Source of the DNA: JAILLW01 sp045629045
GTDB lineage: Bacteria; Bacillota; Clostridia; Lachnospirales; Lachnospiraceae
NCBI GenBank assembly: GCA_045629045.1
Contig: JAZQQM010000019.1
Coordinates: forward strand, 1 to 64,000
Reading direction: 5' to 3'
Length of the DNA stretch: 64,000 bases
Each line of letters starts with the position of its first letter. The first letter of the stretch is position 1. The notes beneath the pieces are model-generated. The model saw only the letters and a program-made list of their open reading frames with translations, did no database searches and was not told the DNA's origin. Both the position numbers and the translations under genes were made by a program. Shown here one piece after another: positions 45,050 to 55,417 of the stretch.

Positions 45050-46078
45050 ATGGGTAACAAAAAAATAAAGAGTTCAATTAAAAAGAAGATATTTACAAAG
45101 CCAGTTGCAATAGCACTGTTTTATACAGTGTGTATAGCGCTGGCCCTTGTTATTGTTTTCCATAATAATCCTTTGGCGCCGGATCCGGATACCGAAAGGT
45201 TAAAAAAGATATGCGCATGCGTGTTACTTTCACTGGCGTGCGTGATTTTTGGCGTGTTCTTTGACAAAATACTGGTTCTTCCCAAGGAACTGTGGCAGTC
45301 TCGGGAACTTATATGGAAACTGGCCAAGAATGACTTTAAAAAGCGCTATGCGGGCTCATATTTAGGCTTTGTGTGGGCGATGGTACAGCCTGTCATAACG
45401 GTTGTTATGTATTGGATAGTCTTTGACGTGGTGTTCAATACACGTTCCCAGATGATAGCTTCGGGCGTGGAAGTTCCGTATGTTTTGTATCTTACGGCCG
45501 GACTTGTTCCCTGGTTCTATTTTTCCGAAGCAATTATCAATGGAACGAATGCGTTGCTTGAATACAGTTACCTTGTTAAGAAGGTAGTGTTTAAGATTAG
45601 TATTCTGCCTATTATAAAGCTTATAGCCGCTACGTTTATACATGTTTTCTTTACGGCGATATTGCTCATTGTGGCAAGTTGTTACGGATATTTTCCGACA
45701 GTTTATACGACCCAGCTTATATATTACAGTTTTTGTATGTTTATATTCGTACTGGCCCTTAGCTATTCGAGCTGTGCAATCGTTGTATTCTTTAAGGATT
45801 TGGGCCAGATTATTAATATTCTGTTGCAGGTTGGCATGTGGGCAACGCCTATCCTTTGGGATATCAATATGATTCATGACGAGGGATTAATTATATTGTT
45901 TAAATTAAATCCTATCGTATATATAGTAAACGGCTTTAGATCTGCTATTTACGAGGAAACATGGTTCTTCGAGCACTTCTACAGTTCGACATATTTCTGG
46001 ATTTGTACCATTACATTATTTGGTATAGGTTCACTTATATTTAAGAAATTGAAGGTCCATTTCGCGGACGTATTATAA
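45050..46078 (+). CDS. Polysaccharide ABC exporter permease (Wzm/TagG-like)
   Basis: A 342-residue membrane protein. The ABC-2 exporter core begins with LIWKLAKNDFKKRYAGSYLGFVWA (about 85-108, split here by family convention into LIWKLAKNDFKKRYAGS and YLGFVWA), the signature of Wzm/TagG permeases, followed by six helices. The first 75 residues add two extra helices not found in short Wzm proteins. With the next gene it would export a completed undecaprenyl-linked glycan. It starts 10 bases after rfbC. Confidence 0.9.
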   Translation: MGNKKIKSSIKKKIFTKPVAIALFYTVCIALALVIVFHNNPLAPDPDTERLKKICACVLLSLACVIFGVFFDKILVLPKELWQSRELIWKLAKNDFKKRYAGSYLGFVWAMVQPVITVVMYWIVFDVVFNTRSQMIASGVEVPYVLYLTAGLVPWFYFSEAIINGTNALLEYSYLVKKVVFKISILPIIKLIAATFIHVFFTAILLIVASCYGYFPTVYTTQLIYYSFCMFIFVLALSYSSCAIVVFFKDLGQIINILLQVGMWATPILWDINMIHDEGLIILFKLNPIVYIVNGFRSAIYEETWFFEHFYSSTYFWICTITLFGIGSLIFKKLKVHFADVL

Positions 46079-46091
46079 AAGTAAGGTGCTT

Positions 46092-47378
46092 ATGGATAAA
46101 AATATCGCTATACAAGTTAATAACGTGGTAAAAACCTATAAGCTGTATAACAAGCCCAGTGACCGATTAAAGGAAACATTCGGTATAGGTCGTAAGAAAA
46201 AGCGTTACAAAGAACATAACGCTTTAAAAGGCGTGGATTTGACCATATATAAAGGCGAAACCGTTGGTATTATAGGAACCAACGGCTCCGGAAAATCCAC
46301 AATTCTTAAAATTATAACAGGCGTTCTTAATCCTACAAGCGGTGAAATTAAAGTAGATGGTCGTATTTCGGCGCTGCTGGAATTGGGAGCCGGATTTAAC
46401 ATGGAATATAACGGAATCGAAAATGTCTACTTGAACGGAACGATGATGGGCTTTTCGAAGAAGGAAATAGATGCCAAGCTTCCGGATATTCTGGAATTCG
46501 CAGATATAGGCGAATACGTTAATCAGCCGGTCAAGACATATTCTTCGGGTATGTTCGTAAGACTTGCTTTTGCCGTAGCGATTAACATTGAACCCGAAAT
46601 TCTGATAGTGGACGAAGCTTTATCTGTAGGAGATGTATTCTTCCAGGCTAAATGTTATCACAAATTTGAAGAATTCAAGGAAATGGGTAAGACAATTGTA
46701 TTCGTAAGCCATGATTTGAGTTCGATTTCTAAATATTGTGACAGAGTCGTACTTTTAAATCAGGGGGTAAAGCTTGGTGAGGGCACTCCTAAGGAGATGA
46801 TTGATGCTTATAAGCAGGTATTGGTAGGTCAATATCCTTTGCCGGATATAAATAATGGATTTCAGGATGCAGATGGCGAAAAAGTTGATAAAACCGCGGG
46901 TTCAGGCGAAAATGCCAATGTGCTAAATCCTGATTTACTCGAATACGGAACAAAAGCAGCTGTTATTTCGTCCTATTATTTGGAGGATGACAAGCAAAAT
47001 AAGGTGAGCGCCATAATAAAGGGTTCCACAGTGACAATGCATATGATAGTAGATATCAATGAGGATATTAACTCTCCGATTTTTGCTTTTTCGATTAAGA
47101 ATATTAAGGGTGTAGAAATAGCCGGAACAAATACCATGTTTGAAAAGGTATTTTTGGAATCGGTGAAAAAGGGTGATAAGAAACATATTACATTTACCCA
47201 GAAGATTGATCTTCATGGCGGCGAATATCTCATTTCTTTGGGAGTTACGGGTTATGAAAATGAAGATTTCGTTGTATATCACAGATTATATGATGTACTG
47301 AACATAACGGTTATTTCGGACAAGAATCCGGTGGGATATTATGATATGAATTCCGTTGTAAAAGTGGAGGATGCATGA
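46092..47378 (+). CDS. Polysaccharide ABC exporter ATPase with C-terminal glycan-binding domain (Wzt)
   Basis: A 428-residue protein. Residues 1-250 are the ATPase, with Walker A at 62 (GTNGSGKST), signature YSSGMFVRLAFA and Walker B LIVDEALSVGD. Residues about 275-425 form a beta-sandwich of the Wzt_C type, which in E. coli O9a binds the capped non-reducing end and lets only finished chains leave. The ATG at 46092 has TAAGG upstream; a GTG at 46086 is less likely. It overlaps the methyltransferase-kinase gene by four bases, the same gene order as wzm-wzt-wbdD. Confidence 0.92.
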   Translation: MDKNIAIQVNNVVKTYKLYNKPSDRLKETFGIGRKKKRYKEHNALKGVDLTIYKGETVGIIGTNGSGKSTILKIITGVLNPTSGEIKVDGRISALLELGAGFNMEYNGIENVYLNGTMMGFSKKEIDAKLPDILEFADIGEYVNQPVKTYSSGMFVRLAFAVAINIEPEILIVDEALSVGDVFFQAKCYHKFEEFKEMGKTIVFVSHDLSSISKYCDRVVLLNQGVKLGEGTPKEMIDAYKQVLVGQYPLPDINNGFQDADGEKVDKTAGSGENANVLNPDLLEYGTKAAVISSYYLEDDKQNKVSAIIKGSTVTMHMIVDINEDINSPIFAFSIKNIKGVEIAGTNTMFEKVFLESVKKGDKKHITFTQKIDLHGGEYLISLGVTGYENEDFVVYHRLYDVLNITVISDKNPVGYYDMNSVVKVEDA

Positions 47379-49453
47379 GTTATACAACCAAGTATTTAAC
47401 TGAAGATGAATTGCTTAATCACCTGCCCAAAACTATTGGGCAGGTTTCCTTAAATTATGATTATTATCCGGGCAAGGATTTGTATTCTGACGGCGCAATT
47501 GAAGATGAATTGCTTAATATAGTCAAGAATTCTTCAAAAGTAGAATATCAGTCCATAATTGAACAAAAAAAGAGTTGGCCCATACTTTATCATCTATCGA
47601 GTTTGAGAGGAAATATAGTTGATTTTCTTCCGATTACCGAAAATGATAAAGTCCTTGAAATAGGGTCGGGATGTGGCGCTATTACAGATACCCTTAGTCA
47701 AAAGGCAGGTTCTGTGACCTGCGTGGATTTATCGGCCAAGCGGAGTATGGTAAATGCCTATAGGAACCAGGACAGAGACAATATAAATATATATGTAGGT
47801 AATTTCAATGATATAGAGCCGCATCTTGATACGGACTATGATTATGTATGCTTTATAGGAGTGTTTGAATATGGATCAAGTTATATTCAAAGTAAGACTC
47901 CTTATGAAGATTTTCTCAAAATTGCCCTAAAACACGCCAAAAATAACGGACGTGTTGTAATTGCTATTGAAAATAAATTCGGATTGAAATACTGGGCAGG
48001 TTGCAAGGAAGACCACAACGGTGAGTATTTTGCTTCTCTTGAAGGTTATCCGAAGGGAGGCAGTGCAAGAACCTTTACGAAGGATGGCTTAGAAGAAATA
48101 TTTAAGACCTGCAATGTGACTGATTATTCTTTCTATTATCCATATCCGGATTATAAGCTGCCATCATGTATATATTCTGATGAACGGCTGCCAAGAACCG
48201 GTGAACTTACCGAAAATATAAGGAATCTTGATAGAGATCGACTGTTATTATTTAATGAAAATCTGGTTTACGATCAGATAATAGCTGAAAAGCAGTTCCC
48301 TTTGTTCAGTAATTCATATATGGCAGTTTTAGGCCCTAAGATTGATGTTAAGTATATTAAGTATTCAAATGACAGATGCCAGAAATTTGCCATTTCCACG
48401 AAGATTACGGCTAAAGATGTGGTTAAGTGTGCTCTTAATGAAGAATCTGTAGGTCATCTTAAGAAACTTGAACGATACTACGAACTGTTAAGCAAAAGAT
48501 ATGAAGGCAGCGGTCTTAGGATAAACAAATGCTCATTTAATGAAGCAACAGGGGAGGCTCATTTTGATTTTGAAAAGGGCGTAACGCTGGAAGAACTTAT
48601 GGATCGTGCTTTGTTTAGCGGTGATAATGAGCAGTTTAATAAGCTGTTTGATAAGTATTATAAACTTATTTCCTATAACAATGGTGTGGAAGTGAGCGAT
48701 TACGACCTGATATTTGCAAATATACTGGTTGACGGTGATGATTTTGTTGTTATTGATTATGAATGGACGTTGCTTAAGGATATTCCTGCCAAGGAACTTG
48801 CTTTTAGAGCGTTATATTGTTACATCCTTGAGGATGACAGGCGTAATGCGCTTAATGTGGACGAAATAATGGCAAAACTTGATATTACCCCAAATGAAAG
48901 GGAATACTATCAGGATAAGGAACTTGAATTCCAAAAGGGTGTTACCGGAAATCATGAATCAATCGGAGAGATAGTGGCTACTATCGGTACACATTCTTTT
49001 GACGCTAAGAAACTCGCTGACCAAAAAATGAAAGATATCCTAAACGACAGAATTCAAATTTATTATGATGAAGGAATGGGATATTCCGAAAGTAATTCAA
49101 GGTATATACCGGATGTATATGTAACCCCCAATCATATTGAGACGGACATTGAGTTTGACGGTAATGTGAAGGAGTTGAGAATTGATCCTGCCGATTACAG
49201 CGCCCTGGTGAAGATAAACGAGTTAATTCTTAATGGAGAGAACGTTTTGAACTCTAAAAAACTCATACAGACGAACGGCAAAATGATAATATATGGAACA
49301 TATGCGTTTGAGACTCAGGATCCTAATATTATAATTAGATTAAATGAAGTTTTAACCAGGGGTGAGAATACATTACACATCAGTATGGAGGTTACCCCCA
49401 TATCAATTGATTTGGCTAAGGATATTTCATCCTCGGTTAAGAAGCTATTTTAA
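47375..49453 (+). CDS. Methyltransferase joined to a kinase-like domain (WbdD-like cap enzyme candidate)
   Basis: A 692-residue protein. Residues about 80-230 are a class-I SAM methyltransferase with VLEIGSGCG at 93-101. Residues about 300-500 resemble an aminoglycoside/protein-kinase-type fold: DYDLIFAN at 442-449 aligns with the HxDxxxxN catalytic loop (Asp444, Asn449; the leading His is Asp) and VIDYE (Asp461) fits the metal-binding DFG position. The last 120 residues are a beta domain. WbdD of E. coli O9a has methyltransferase plus kinase and caps the growing chain, and its gene follows wzt as here. The capping role is an inference. Confidence 0.7.
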   Translation: MSYTTKYLTEDELLNHLPKTIGQVSLNYDYYPGKDLYSDGAIEDELLNIVKNSSKVEYQSIIEQKKSWPILYHLSSLRGNIVDFLPITENDKVLEIGSGCGAITDTLSQKAGSVTCVDLSAKRSMVNAYRNQDRDNINIYVGNFNDIEPHLDTDYDYVCFIGVFEYGSSYIQSKTPYEDFLKIALKHAKNNGRVVIAIENKFGLKYWAGCKEDHNGEYFASLEGYPKGGSARTFTKDGLEEIFKTCNVTDYSFYYPYPDYKLPSCIYSDERLPRTGELTENIRNLDRDRLLLFNENLVYDQIIAEKQFPLFSNSYMAVLGPKIDVKYIKYSNDRCQKFAISTKITAKDVVKCALNEESVGHLKKLERYYELLSKRYEGSGLRINKCSFNEATGEAHFDFEKGVTLEELMDRALFSGDNEQFNKLFDKYYKLISYNNGVEVSDYDLIFANILVDGDDFVVIDYEWTLLKDIPAKELAFRALYCYILEDDRRNALNVDEIMAKLDITPNEREYYQDKELEFQKGVTGNHESIGEIVATIGTHSFDAKKLADQKMKDILNDRIQIYYDEGMGYSESNSRYIPDVYVTPNHIETDIEFDGNVKELRIDPADYSALVKINELILNGENVLNSKKLIQTNGKMIIYGTYAFETQDPNIIIRLNEVLTRGENTLHISMEVTPISIDLAKDISSSVKKLF

Positions 49454-49482
49454 TTCACTTGAAAAACGGAGTAAAATTTCGA

Positions 49483-51597
49483 ATGTCTGCTTTGAAAAAT
49501 GCCGTAAAAAAACTTGCGGTTGCAAAACAAACAAGTAAATACAATTCACTTCTAAAGTCCAAAAATACGGACTACGATGCGTGGATTAGAAATCTGGAAA
49601 CATCCAAAAAAGAAGAAAAACAAATTTTTGGGCAAAAAGTGAAATGTCTGACAAATGGATTCGAAATCATACCCTTTGAAGGCAATATGCAAGAATGTGA
49701 CAGAAAACTTGCAGAATCAGAACAATTATGTAAACTAATTGAGGTTTTTGAAAGCTCGGATGACATAAATTGTCAAACACAACATGTTGTATGTGCCCCA
49801 AATGCTCTTCCACAAGTCCTCCGGGCTGTTAGAAATGAAAAAATCGCTCCGAAGGACATAATTATACAATTTACTGACGGAGAAATTCCATTAAATTCAC
49901 TTAAAAAAATTTCGGGTGCATTTTTATCGGACAAAAATTTAATCTTGATTTATTTTGATGAAGATACAACAAATGCAGTTAAACACCGTGATAATCCTTG
50001 GTTTAAGCCTGATTGGGCGCCTGATGATTTCCTATCATATTTCTATTTTGGCGGTGCTGTTGCATTAAGAACAGATACTTTAATCGAAATTCCGTATGAG
50101 AATAATGAGTCAATTTATTCCTATATATATCGTGTACTTAAAGTAAAGGGTGCTTTTAACAGGCACACGGAAAGTAATGTTGTTAAACATATTTCAGAGG
50201 TGCTGTATCATACGAGCATTCCTTCCTATGAAGTTATTAAGGATATGAAACTACCTGAAACAGGTTTTGCACTTCCGAAAAACGCATTGGTGTCAATTGT
50301 GATTCCCTCAAAAGATCACCCGGATGTGTTATCAAGATGTATTAAGTCCCTTAAGGATGTAACTGTTTGGCCAAAGGATGCGGATTATGAAATCATCGTT
50401 GTGGATAACGGTTCGAATGAGGACAATAAGGAACGCATAAATAATTTCCTGAAAGAATATAAAGCTTCATATATATATGAAGAAAGACCGTTCAATTTTT
50501 CTTATATGTGTAATCTTGGTGCTAAAAATGCCAAAGGTGATTATATTTTGTTCCTAAATGATGATATGGAGATAGTAGAATCCGACTGGATTACTAAAAT
50601 GTTAAGTAAAGCAGCCCTTGACTATGCAGGAGCTGTAGGGGCGAAGTTACTTTACCCCAATTCTGCTAAAATCCAACATGCGGGTATTACCAATTTGCGA
50701 ATCGGCCCTGCCCACAAACTACAGTTCCTTTCGGATGATGAGGATCATTATTATGGAAGAAACAGATATGTGCATGATGTACTGGCAGTTACCGGCGCGT
50801 GTCTTATGGTTAAAAAAGAAATATTTAATGAGGTGGGCGGCTTTGATGAGAAACTTGCCGTTGCGTTTAACGATGTGGACCTCTGCTACAGAATATATGA
50901 AAAGGGATATTACAATATAGTACGTTGCGATACGGTGTTATTCCATCACGAATCACTTTCAAGAGGTAATGATGCATTATCAAAAGAAAAACAGAAAAGA
51001 TTAAATCAAGAAAAAGATTATCTGTATGAAAAGCATCAGAACATATATGGCATCGATCCGTTCTATAATGTTAATTTAACTACTGATATGTGGGAACTGG
51101 AATATGCCCCTAAATATCATTATGAGGTTAAGTTAGATGCAGACTGGGCAAGGGTTTCAAAGAACACAGATGTTATCAAACGCGCCAGATACGATGAGTG
51201 CGTAAGAGTTGGTATGGAGTGTGCCATGGACATCTTCAAGTGGAAGTACGGGGTACCGGTTGAGAAGTCATCAATAACTCCTACGGCTGATGATTTGGGT
51301 TATTATTTCCAAGGATATACATTTGTTATCGGTGCGGATAACGCGTGCTACGAAAGGGCGCTGATCCTTGAAAATACTGAGACCGGAGAGTTTTATACCA
51401 TAGATGTTAATTTGGAGTACAGACCGGACATTGCAAAGAACGTACCGGATCAGTTAAATGTAGATTTAGCAGGTTATACGGCTAAAATAGCATCCGATTC
51501 TTTACCAAAAGGTCATTATCAATTCGGAATGTACATGAAAGACAAAACTTCAACCTTAAGGTTGTATAATATGAGTAATTGGGAAATAGATATTTAG
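49483..51597 (+). CDS. GT2 glycosyltransferase with N- and C-terminal extensions
   Basis: A 704-residue protein. Residues 1-260 are an extra N-terminal domain of unknown role. A GT2 domain (about 275-530) has VSIVIPSKDHPDVLSRC, VVDNGSNED and FLNDDMEIV as the metal site. The last 150 residues form a beta domain shared in type with other glycan-polymerising proteins. It would add sugars to the exported polymer on the cytoplasmic face. The ATG at 49483 has CGGAG 10 bases upstream; a TTG at 49459 is weaker. The first 500 bases are richer in A and AAA codons than the neighbours. Confidence 0.85.
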   Translation: MSALKNAVKKLAVAKQTSKYNSLLKSKNTDYDAWIRNLETSKKEEKQIFGQKVKCLTNGFEIIPFEGNMQECDRKLAESEQLCKLIEVFESSDDINCQTQHVVCAPNALPQVLRAVRNEKIAPKDIIIQFTDGEIPLNSLKKISGAFLSDKNLILIYFDEDTTNAVKHRDNPWFKPDWAPDDFLSYFYFGGAVALRTDTLIEIPYENNESIYSYIYRVLKVKGAFNRHTESNVVKHISEVLYHTSIPSYEVIKDMKLPETGFALPKNALVSIVIPSKDHPDVLSRCIKSLKDVTVWPKDADYEIIVVDNGSNEDNKERINNFLKEYKASYIYEERPFNFSYMCNLGAKNAKGDYILFLNDDMEIVESDWITKMLSKAALDYAGAVGAKLLYPNSAKIQHAGITNLRIGPAHKLQFLSDDEDHYYGRNRYVHDVLAVTGACLMVKKEIFNEVGGFDEKLAVAFNDVDLCYRIYEKGYYNIVRCDTVLFHHESLSRGNDALSKEKQKRLNQEKDYLYEKHQNIYGIDPFYNVNLTTDMWELEYAPKYHYEVKLDADWARVSKNTDVIKRARYDECVRVGMECAMDIFKWKYGVPVEKSSITPTADDLGYYFQGYTFVIGADNACYERALILENTETGEFYTIDVNLEYRPDIAKNVPDQLNVDLAGYTAKIASDSLPKGHYQFGMYMKDKTSTLRLYNMSNWEIDI

Positions 51598-51612
51598 ATT
51601 GGAACGGTAATT

Positions 51613-53619
51613 ATGGAAAAAGAAGAGATGACATTTAAAGAAATGTATGACAACGAACATCTTCGAAATGCTGATTTGGCAGGAAGAGTTGCCGAATTGG
51701 AAGCCAAGGTGGATGATCTTAATTTTCAGCTTAACAGAATAAAAACCAATCCTGTATGGAAGGCTTCAAAGCCTGCCAGAAAATGCATGCATTTTGTTAT
51801 AAGGCAAAGCAGAAGAATAAAAAACTGCGGCTCAATTCGCGGCGTAGTTTCCAAAATTGAATATAAGAAGCACGAGAAGCTTGCTATGCAGCAGTTCGGA
51901 ACGAAGAGCTTTCCGGATGATGAGCGTCGGCGGGAAGAGGAGAATACCAAATTCAATAATCCGGTGAAAATCAGTATACTTGTTCCTCTTTACAACACGC
52001 CGGAACAGTTCCTTAAAGAAATGATTGATTCTGTTTTGGGCCAGACCTACTCCAATTGGGAACTTTGTTTGGCGGACGGTTCTGATGACGCTCATGACTA
52101 CGTTAAAACAATTGTTAAGTCATATCAGGTAAAAGATAAGAAAAATGCCGAAGACAAGGGAATAAATAACGCGCGTATTTCATACAAGAAACTTGAGAAA
52201 AATGAAGGAATTTCGGGCAATACCAATCAATGCCTTTCTCTTGCCACCGGTGAGTATATAGGTTTGTTTGATCATGATGATATACTTCATCCCAGTGCAT
52301 TATACGAATATGTAAAGGTAATAAATGAACAGGATGCAGATTATATTTATTGTGATGAAACGACATTTAAATCCGGCGATATAAACAAAATGCTTACTAT
52401 GCACTTTAAACCGGATTATGCCATCGATAATTTAAGAGCCAATAATTATATCTGCCATTTTAGTGTGTTCAAAAAGTCGTTGCTTGAGGGTGATGAATTA
52501 TTTAGAACAGCTTTTGACGGAAGTCAGGACCATGACATGATATTAAGGCTTACGGATAAGGCACAGAATATAGTTCACGTACCGCGTCTTTTATATTACT
52601 GGCGATGTCATGAGGCGTCGGTTGCTTCCAATATTGAAGCAAAACCCTATGCAATTCAGGCGGCTAAGGAGGCTGTGGCGGATCATTTAAGACGTCATGG
52701 TTATGATCATTTTAAGATAACCTCCACAAGAGCATTCGAAACGATATTTAAGATTAGATATGAAATTATCGGGACTCCCAAGATTTCGATTATCATTCCC
52801 AATAAGGACCATGTTGAGGATTTAAGAAGATGTATCGGTTCCATTCTTGAAAAGTCAACCTATGATAATTACGAAATAATTGTTGTAGAGAATAACAGTA
52901 CCGAAGAAGAAACTTTTGCTTACTATAGGCAAATAGGTGAAAATGATAAAATCACAGTTGTTACCTATAAACCCGAAGAGGGCGAAAACTTTAATTATTC
53001 AAAGGTTAACAACTATGGCGTATCCAAGTCCGTGGGAGAATATGTCCTGCTTCTTAACAATGATACAGAGGTTATAACGGTTAACTGGCTGGAGGAACTT
53101 CTTATGTACGCCCAACGAAATGATGTGGCCTGTGTGGGTGCAAAGCTTTACTATCCCAATAAGACGATTCAGCATGCAGGTGTTGTAATAGGTCTCGGGG
53201 CTCATAGAACGGCGGGACATTCACATTATATGCAGCACAGGGACAATTTGGGATATATGGGAAGATTATGTTATACCCAGGATGTTTCGGCCGTAACGGG
53301 AGCGTGCCTGCTTGTTAAGAGAAGCTGCTACGACGAAGTCGGAGGACTCGGAGAGGATTTTGCGATTTCTCTTAATGATGTTGATTTTTGTCTTAAACTT
53401 CGTGACAAGGGATACCTTAACGTATTTACTCCTTTTGCTGAACTGTTCCATTATGAGTCTGCTTCACGAGGCTCTGATATGCAGGGGGACAATGCCGAAA
53501 GATATAACAAAGAATCGGAATATTTCCGTAAGAAATGGGCGGATGTATTAAAACAGGGAGATCCGTATTATAATCCCAATTTCTCGTTGGACAGGAGCGA
53601 CTTTGCTCTTAAAATATAG
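51613..53619 (+). CDS. Double GT2 glycosyltransferase
   Basis: A 668-residue protein. A coiled-coil (about 10-50, ending in LNFQLNRIKTNPVWKASKPAR) leads to two GT2 domains: the first at about 115-370 (ISILVPLYNTPEQFL; metal site DHDD) and the second at about 390-650 (ISIIIPNKDHVEDLRRC; metal site NNDTE). Both keep their acidic motifs, so the enzyme may add two sugars in turn, as rhamnan polymerases do. It lies 15 bases after the preceding GT2 gene. Confidence 0.9.
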   Translation: MEKEEMTFKEMYDNEHLRNADLAGRVAELEAKVDDLNFQLNRIKTNPVWKASKPARKCMHFVIRQSRRIKNCGSIRGVVSKIEYKKHEKLAMQQFGTKSFPDDERRREEENTKFNNPVKISILVPLYNTPEQFLKEMIDSVLGQTYSNWELCLADGSDDAHDYVKTIVKSYQVKDKKNAEDKGINNARISYKKLEKNEGISGNTNQCLSLATGEYIGLFDHDDILHPSALYEYVKVINEQDADYIYCDETTFKSGDINKMLTMHFKPDYAIDNLRANNYICHFSVFKKSLLEGDELFRTAFDGSQDHDMILRLTDKAQNIVHVPRLLYYWRCHEASVASNIEAKPYAIQAAKEAVADHLRRHGYDHFKITSTRAFETIFKIRYEIIGTPKISIIIPNKDHVEDLRRCIGSILEKSTYDNYEIIVVENNSTEEETFAYYRQIGENDKITVVTYKPEEGENFNYSKVNNYGVSKSVGEYVLLLNNDTEVITVNWLEELLMYAQRNDVACVGAKLYYPNKTIQHAGVVIGLGAHRTAGHSHYMQHRDNLGYMGRLCYTQDVSAVTGACLLVKRSCYDEVGGLGEDFAISLNDVDFCLKLRDKGYLNVFTPFAELFHYESASRGSDMQGDNAERYNKESEYFRKKWADVLKQGDPYYNPNFSLDRSDFALKI

Positions 53620-53637
53620 CACTCATTGTGGTACAAT
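53609..53637 (+). promoter_or_regulatory. Promoter before the phosphoglucomutase gene
   Basis: TTAAAA (53609-53614) and an extended TGGTACAAT (-10 at 53632-53637) are 17 bases apart. This would give the second half of the glycan locus its own transcript. Confidence 0.6.
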
Positions 53638-53672
53638 GTCAGTGACTAATATTTCTATTTGGAGGATGACAA

Positions 53673-55394
53673 ATGAATTATAAGGAACAGTATGAAATAT
53701 GGCTCAGCAATCCGTATTTTGACGAGGCTACGAAGTCTGAACTTAAGGCAATCGGAGCTGATGAAAAAGAAATAGAAGACCGTTTTTACAAAGAACTTGA
53801 ATTCGGTACGGGCGGATTACGCGGCGTAATAGGCGCCGGCCTTAACAGAATGAATGTATATACGGTACGTAAAGCAACACAGGGACTTGCCAATTACATT
53901 TTGAAGCAGGGTACTCAGGATAAGGGTGTTGCCATAGCATACGACTCAAGAAGAATGAGCCCGGAATTTGCAGATGTTGCAGCTCTTTGCCTTAACGCCA
54001 ACGGAATTAAGGCTTATGTGTTTGATGCTTTACGCCCTACTCCGGAGCTTTCTTTTGCATTAAGGGAATTAGGTTGTACCGCGGGTATTGTTGTAACGGC
54101 TTCACATAACCCTCCGGAGTATAACGGATACAAGGTTTACTGGGCTGACGGAGCGCAGGTTACACCTCCTCACGATGTAGATATCATTACAGAGGTTAAG
54201 GCAATAGCGGATATTACCTCAGCCAAGACCATGGACCTTGATGAGGCCAAGAAGGCAGGTCTTTACAATGTTATCGGTTCCGAAATCGATGACAAATATA
54301 TGGTTGAACTTAAAAAGCAGATAATTCACGCCGACGTTATTACGAAAATGGCTGAAGATATTACGATTGTGTACTCTCCTTTCCACGGAACAGGTAATGT
54401 ACCTGTAAGAAGAGTACTTAAGGAACTTGGATTCAAGAATGTATTCGTGGTTAAGGAACAGGAGCTTCCGGATCCCGATTTTACCACGTTGGAATATCCT
54501 AATCCCGAAGATCCCAAGGCTTTCACTCTGGCATTAAAACTTGCGAAAGAAAAGAATGCCGATATTATTCTTGCAACCGATCCCGATGCCGACAGATTGG
54601 GTATCTACGCACTTGATACCAAGACGGGCGAGTATATGCCTTTTACAGGCAATATGTCAGGTATGGTTATTGCAGAGTATATTCTCAGGGAGAGAAAGGC
54701 AACGGGAACAATGCCTGTTAATCCGGCCCTTGTAACTACGATTGTTACAACGAATATGGCAAGAGCAATTGCCAAGGATTACGGCCTTAAGTTCATCGAG
54801 GTTCTTACAGGCTTTAAGTATATCGGTGAACAGATTAAATTCTTCGAGCAGGATAATTCATACAATTATGTATTCGGTTTGGAAGAGTCATACGGATGCC
54901 TTGCGGGAACCCATGCAAGAGATAAGGATGCTATTGTTGCCGTAATGTGCCTTTGTGAAGTGGCTGCATGGTGCAAAGCTAACGGAATTACCGTATGGGA
55001 TCAGATGATTAATTTATACAATAAGTACGGTTACTATAAAGAAACACAGTATACAATTACTCTTAAGGGAATGGATGGAGCTAAGCAGATTCAGGAAATC
55101 ATGGATAAGCTTCGTAAGAACCCTCCTAAGGAGTTCGGAGAACTTAAGGTTAAGGAATTCCGTGACTACAAGGAAGATGTAGTTGTTAATTATGAAACAG
55201 GCAGCAAGGGAACTACGGGCTTGCCTAATTCAAACGTTCTTTATTTTGATCTTACCGAGGATGCATGGTGTTGCGCACGTCCTTCGGGAACAGAACCTAA
55301 GATTAAATTCTATATGGGTGTTAAGGGTAATTCTTTGGAGGATTCGGCTAAGAAGGTTGAAGCTTTGACAGAAAACGTAAAGGCACTTATTTAG
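53673..55394 (+). CDS. pgcA: Phosphoglucomutase / phosphomannomutase
   Basis: A 573-residue phosphohexomutase. TASHNP carries the phospho-Ser144, DPDADR binds the metal, and the C-terminal RPSGTEPKIKFY binds the phosphate. It interconverts glucose-6-phosphate and glucose-1-phosphate, the substrate for rfbA at 43605, and possibly the mannose forms. The length fits the PgcA type rather than the 450-residue ManB/AlgC type. GGAGG precedes the start. Confidence 0.92.
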   Translation: MNYKEQYEIWLSNPYFDEATKSELKAIGADEKEIEDRFYKELEFGTGGLRGVIGAGLNRMNVYTVRKATQGLANYILKQGTQDKGVAIAYDSRRMSPEFADVAALCLNANGIKAYVFDALRPTPELSFALRELGCTAGIVVTASHNPPEYNGYKVYWADGAQVTPPHDVDIITEVKAIADITSAKTMDLDEAKKAGLYNVIGSEIDDKYMVELKKQIIHADVITKMAEDITIVYSPFHGTGNVPVRRVLKELGFKNVFVVKEQELPDPDFTTLEYPNPEDPKAFTLALKLAKEKNADIILATDPDADRLGIYALDTKTGEYMPFTGNMSGMVIAEYILRERKATGTMPVNPALVTTIVTTNMARAIAKDYGLKFIEVLTGFKYIGEQIKFFEQDNSYNYVFGLEESYGCLAGTHARDKDAIVAVMCLCEVAAWCKANGITVWDQMINLYNKYGYYKETQYTITLKGMDGAKQIQEIMDKLRKNPPKEFGELKVKEFRDYKEDVVVNYETGSKGTTGLPNSNVLYFDLTEDAWCCARPSGTEPKIKFYMGVKGNSLEDSAKKVEALTENVKALI

Positions 55395-55417
55395 TCCCAT
55401 GGCAACCGGGGGAAGAT

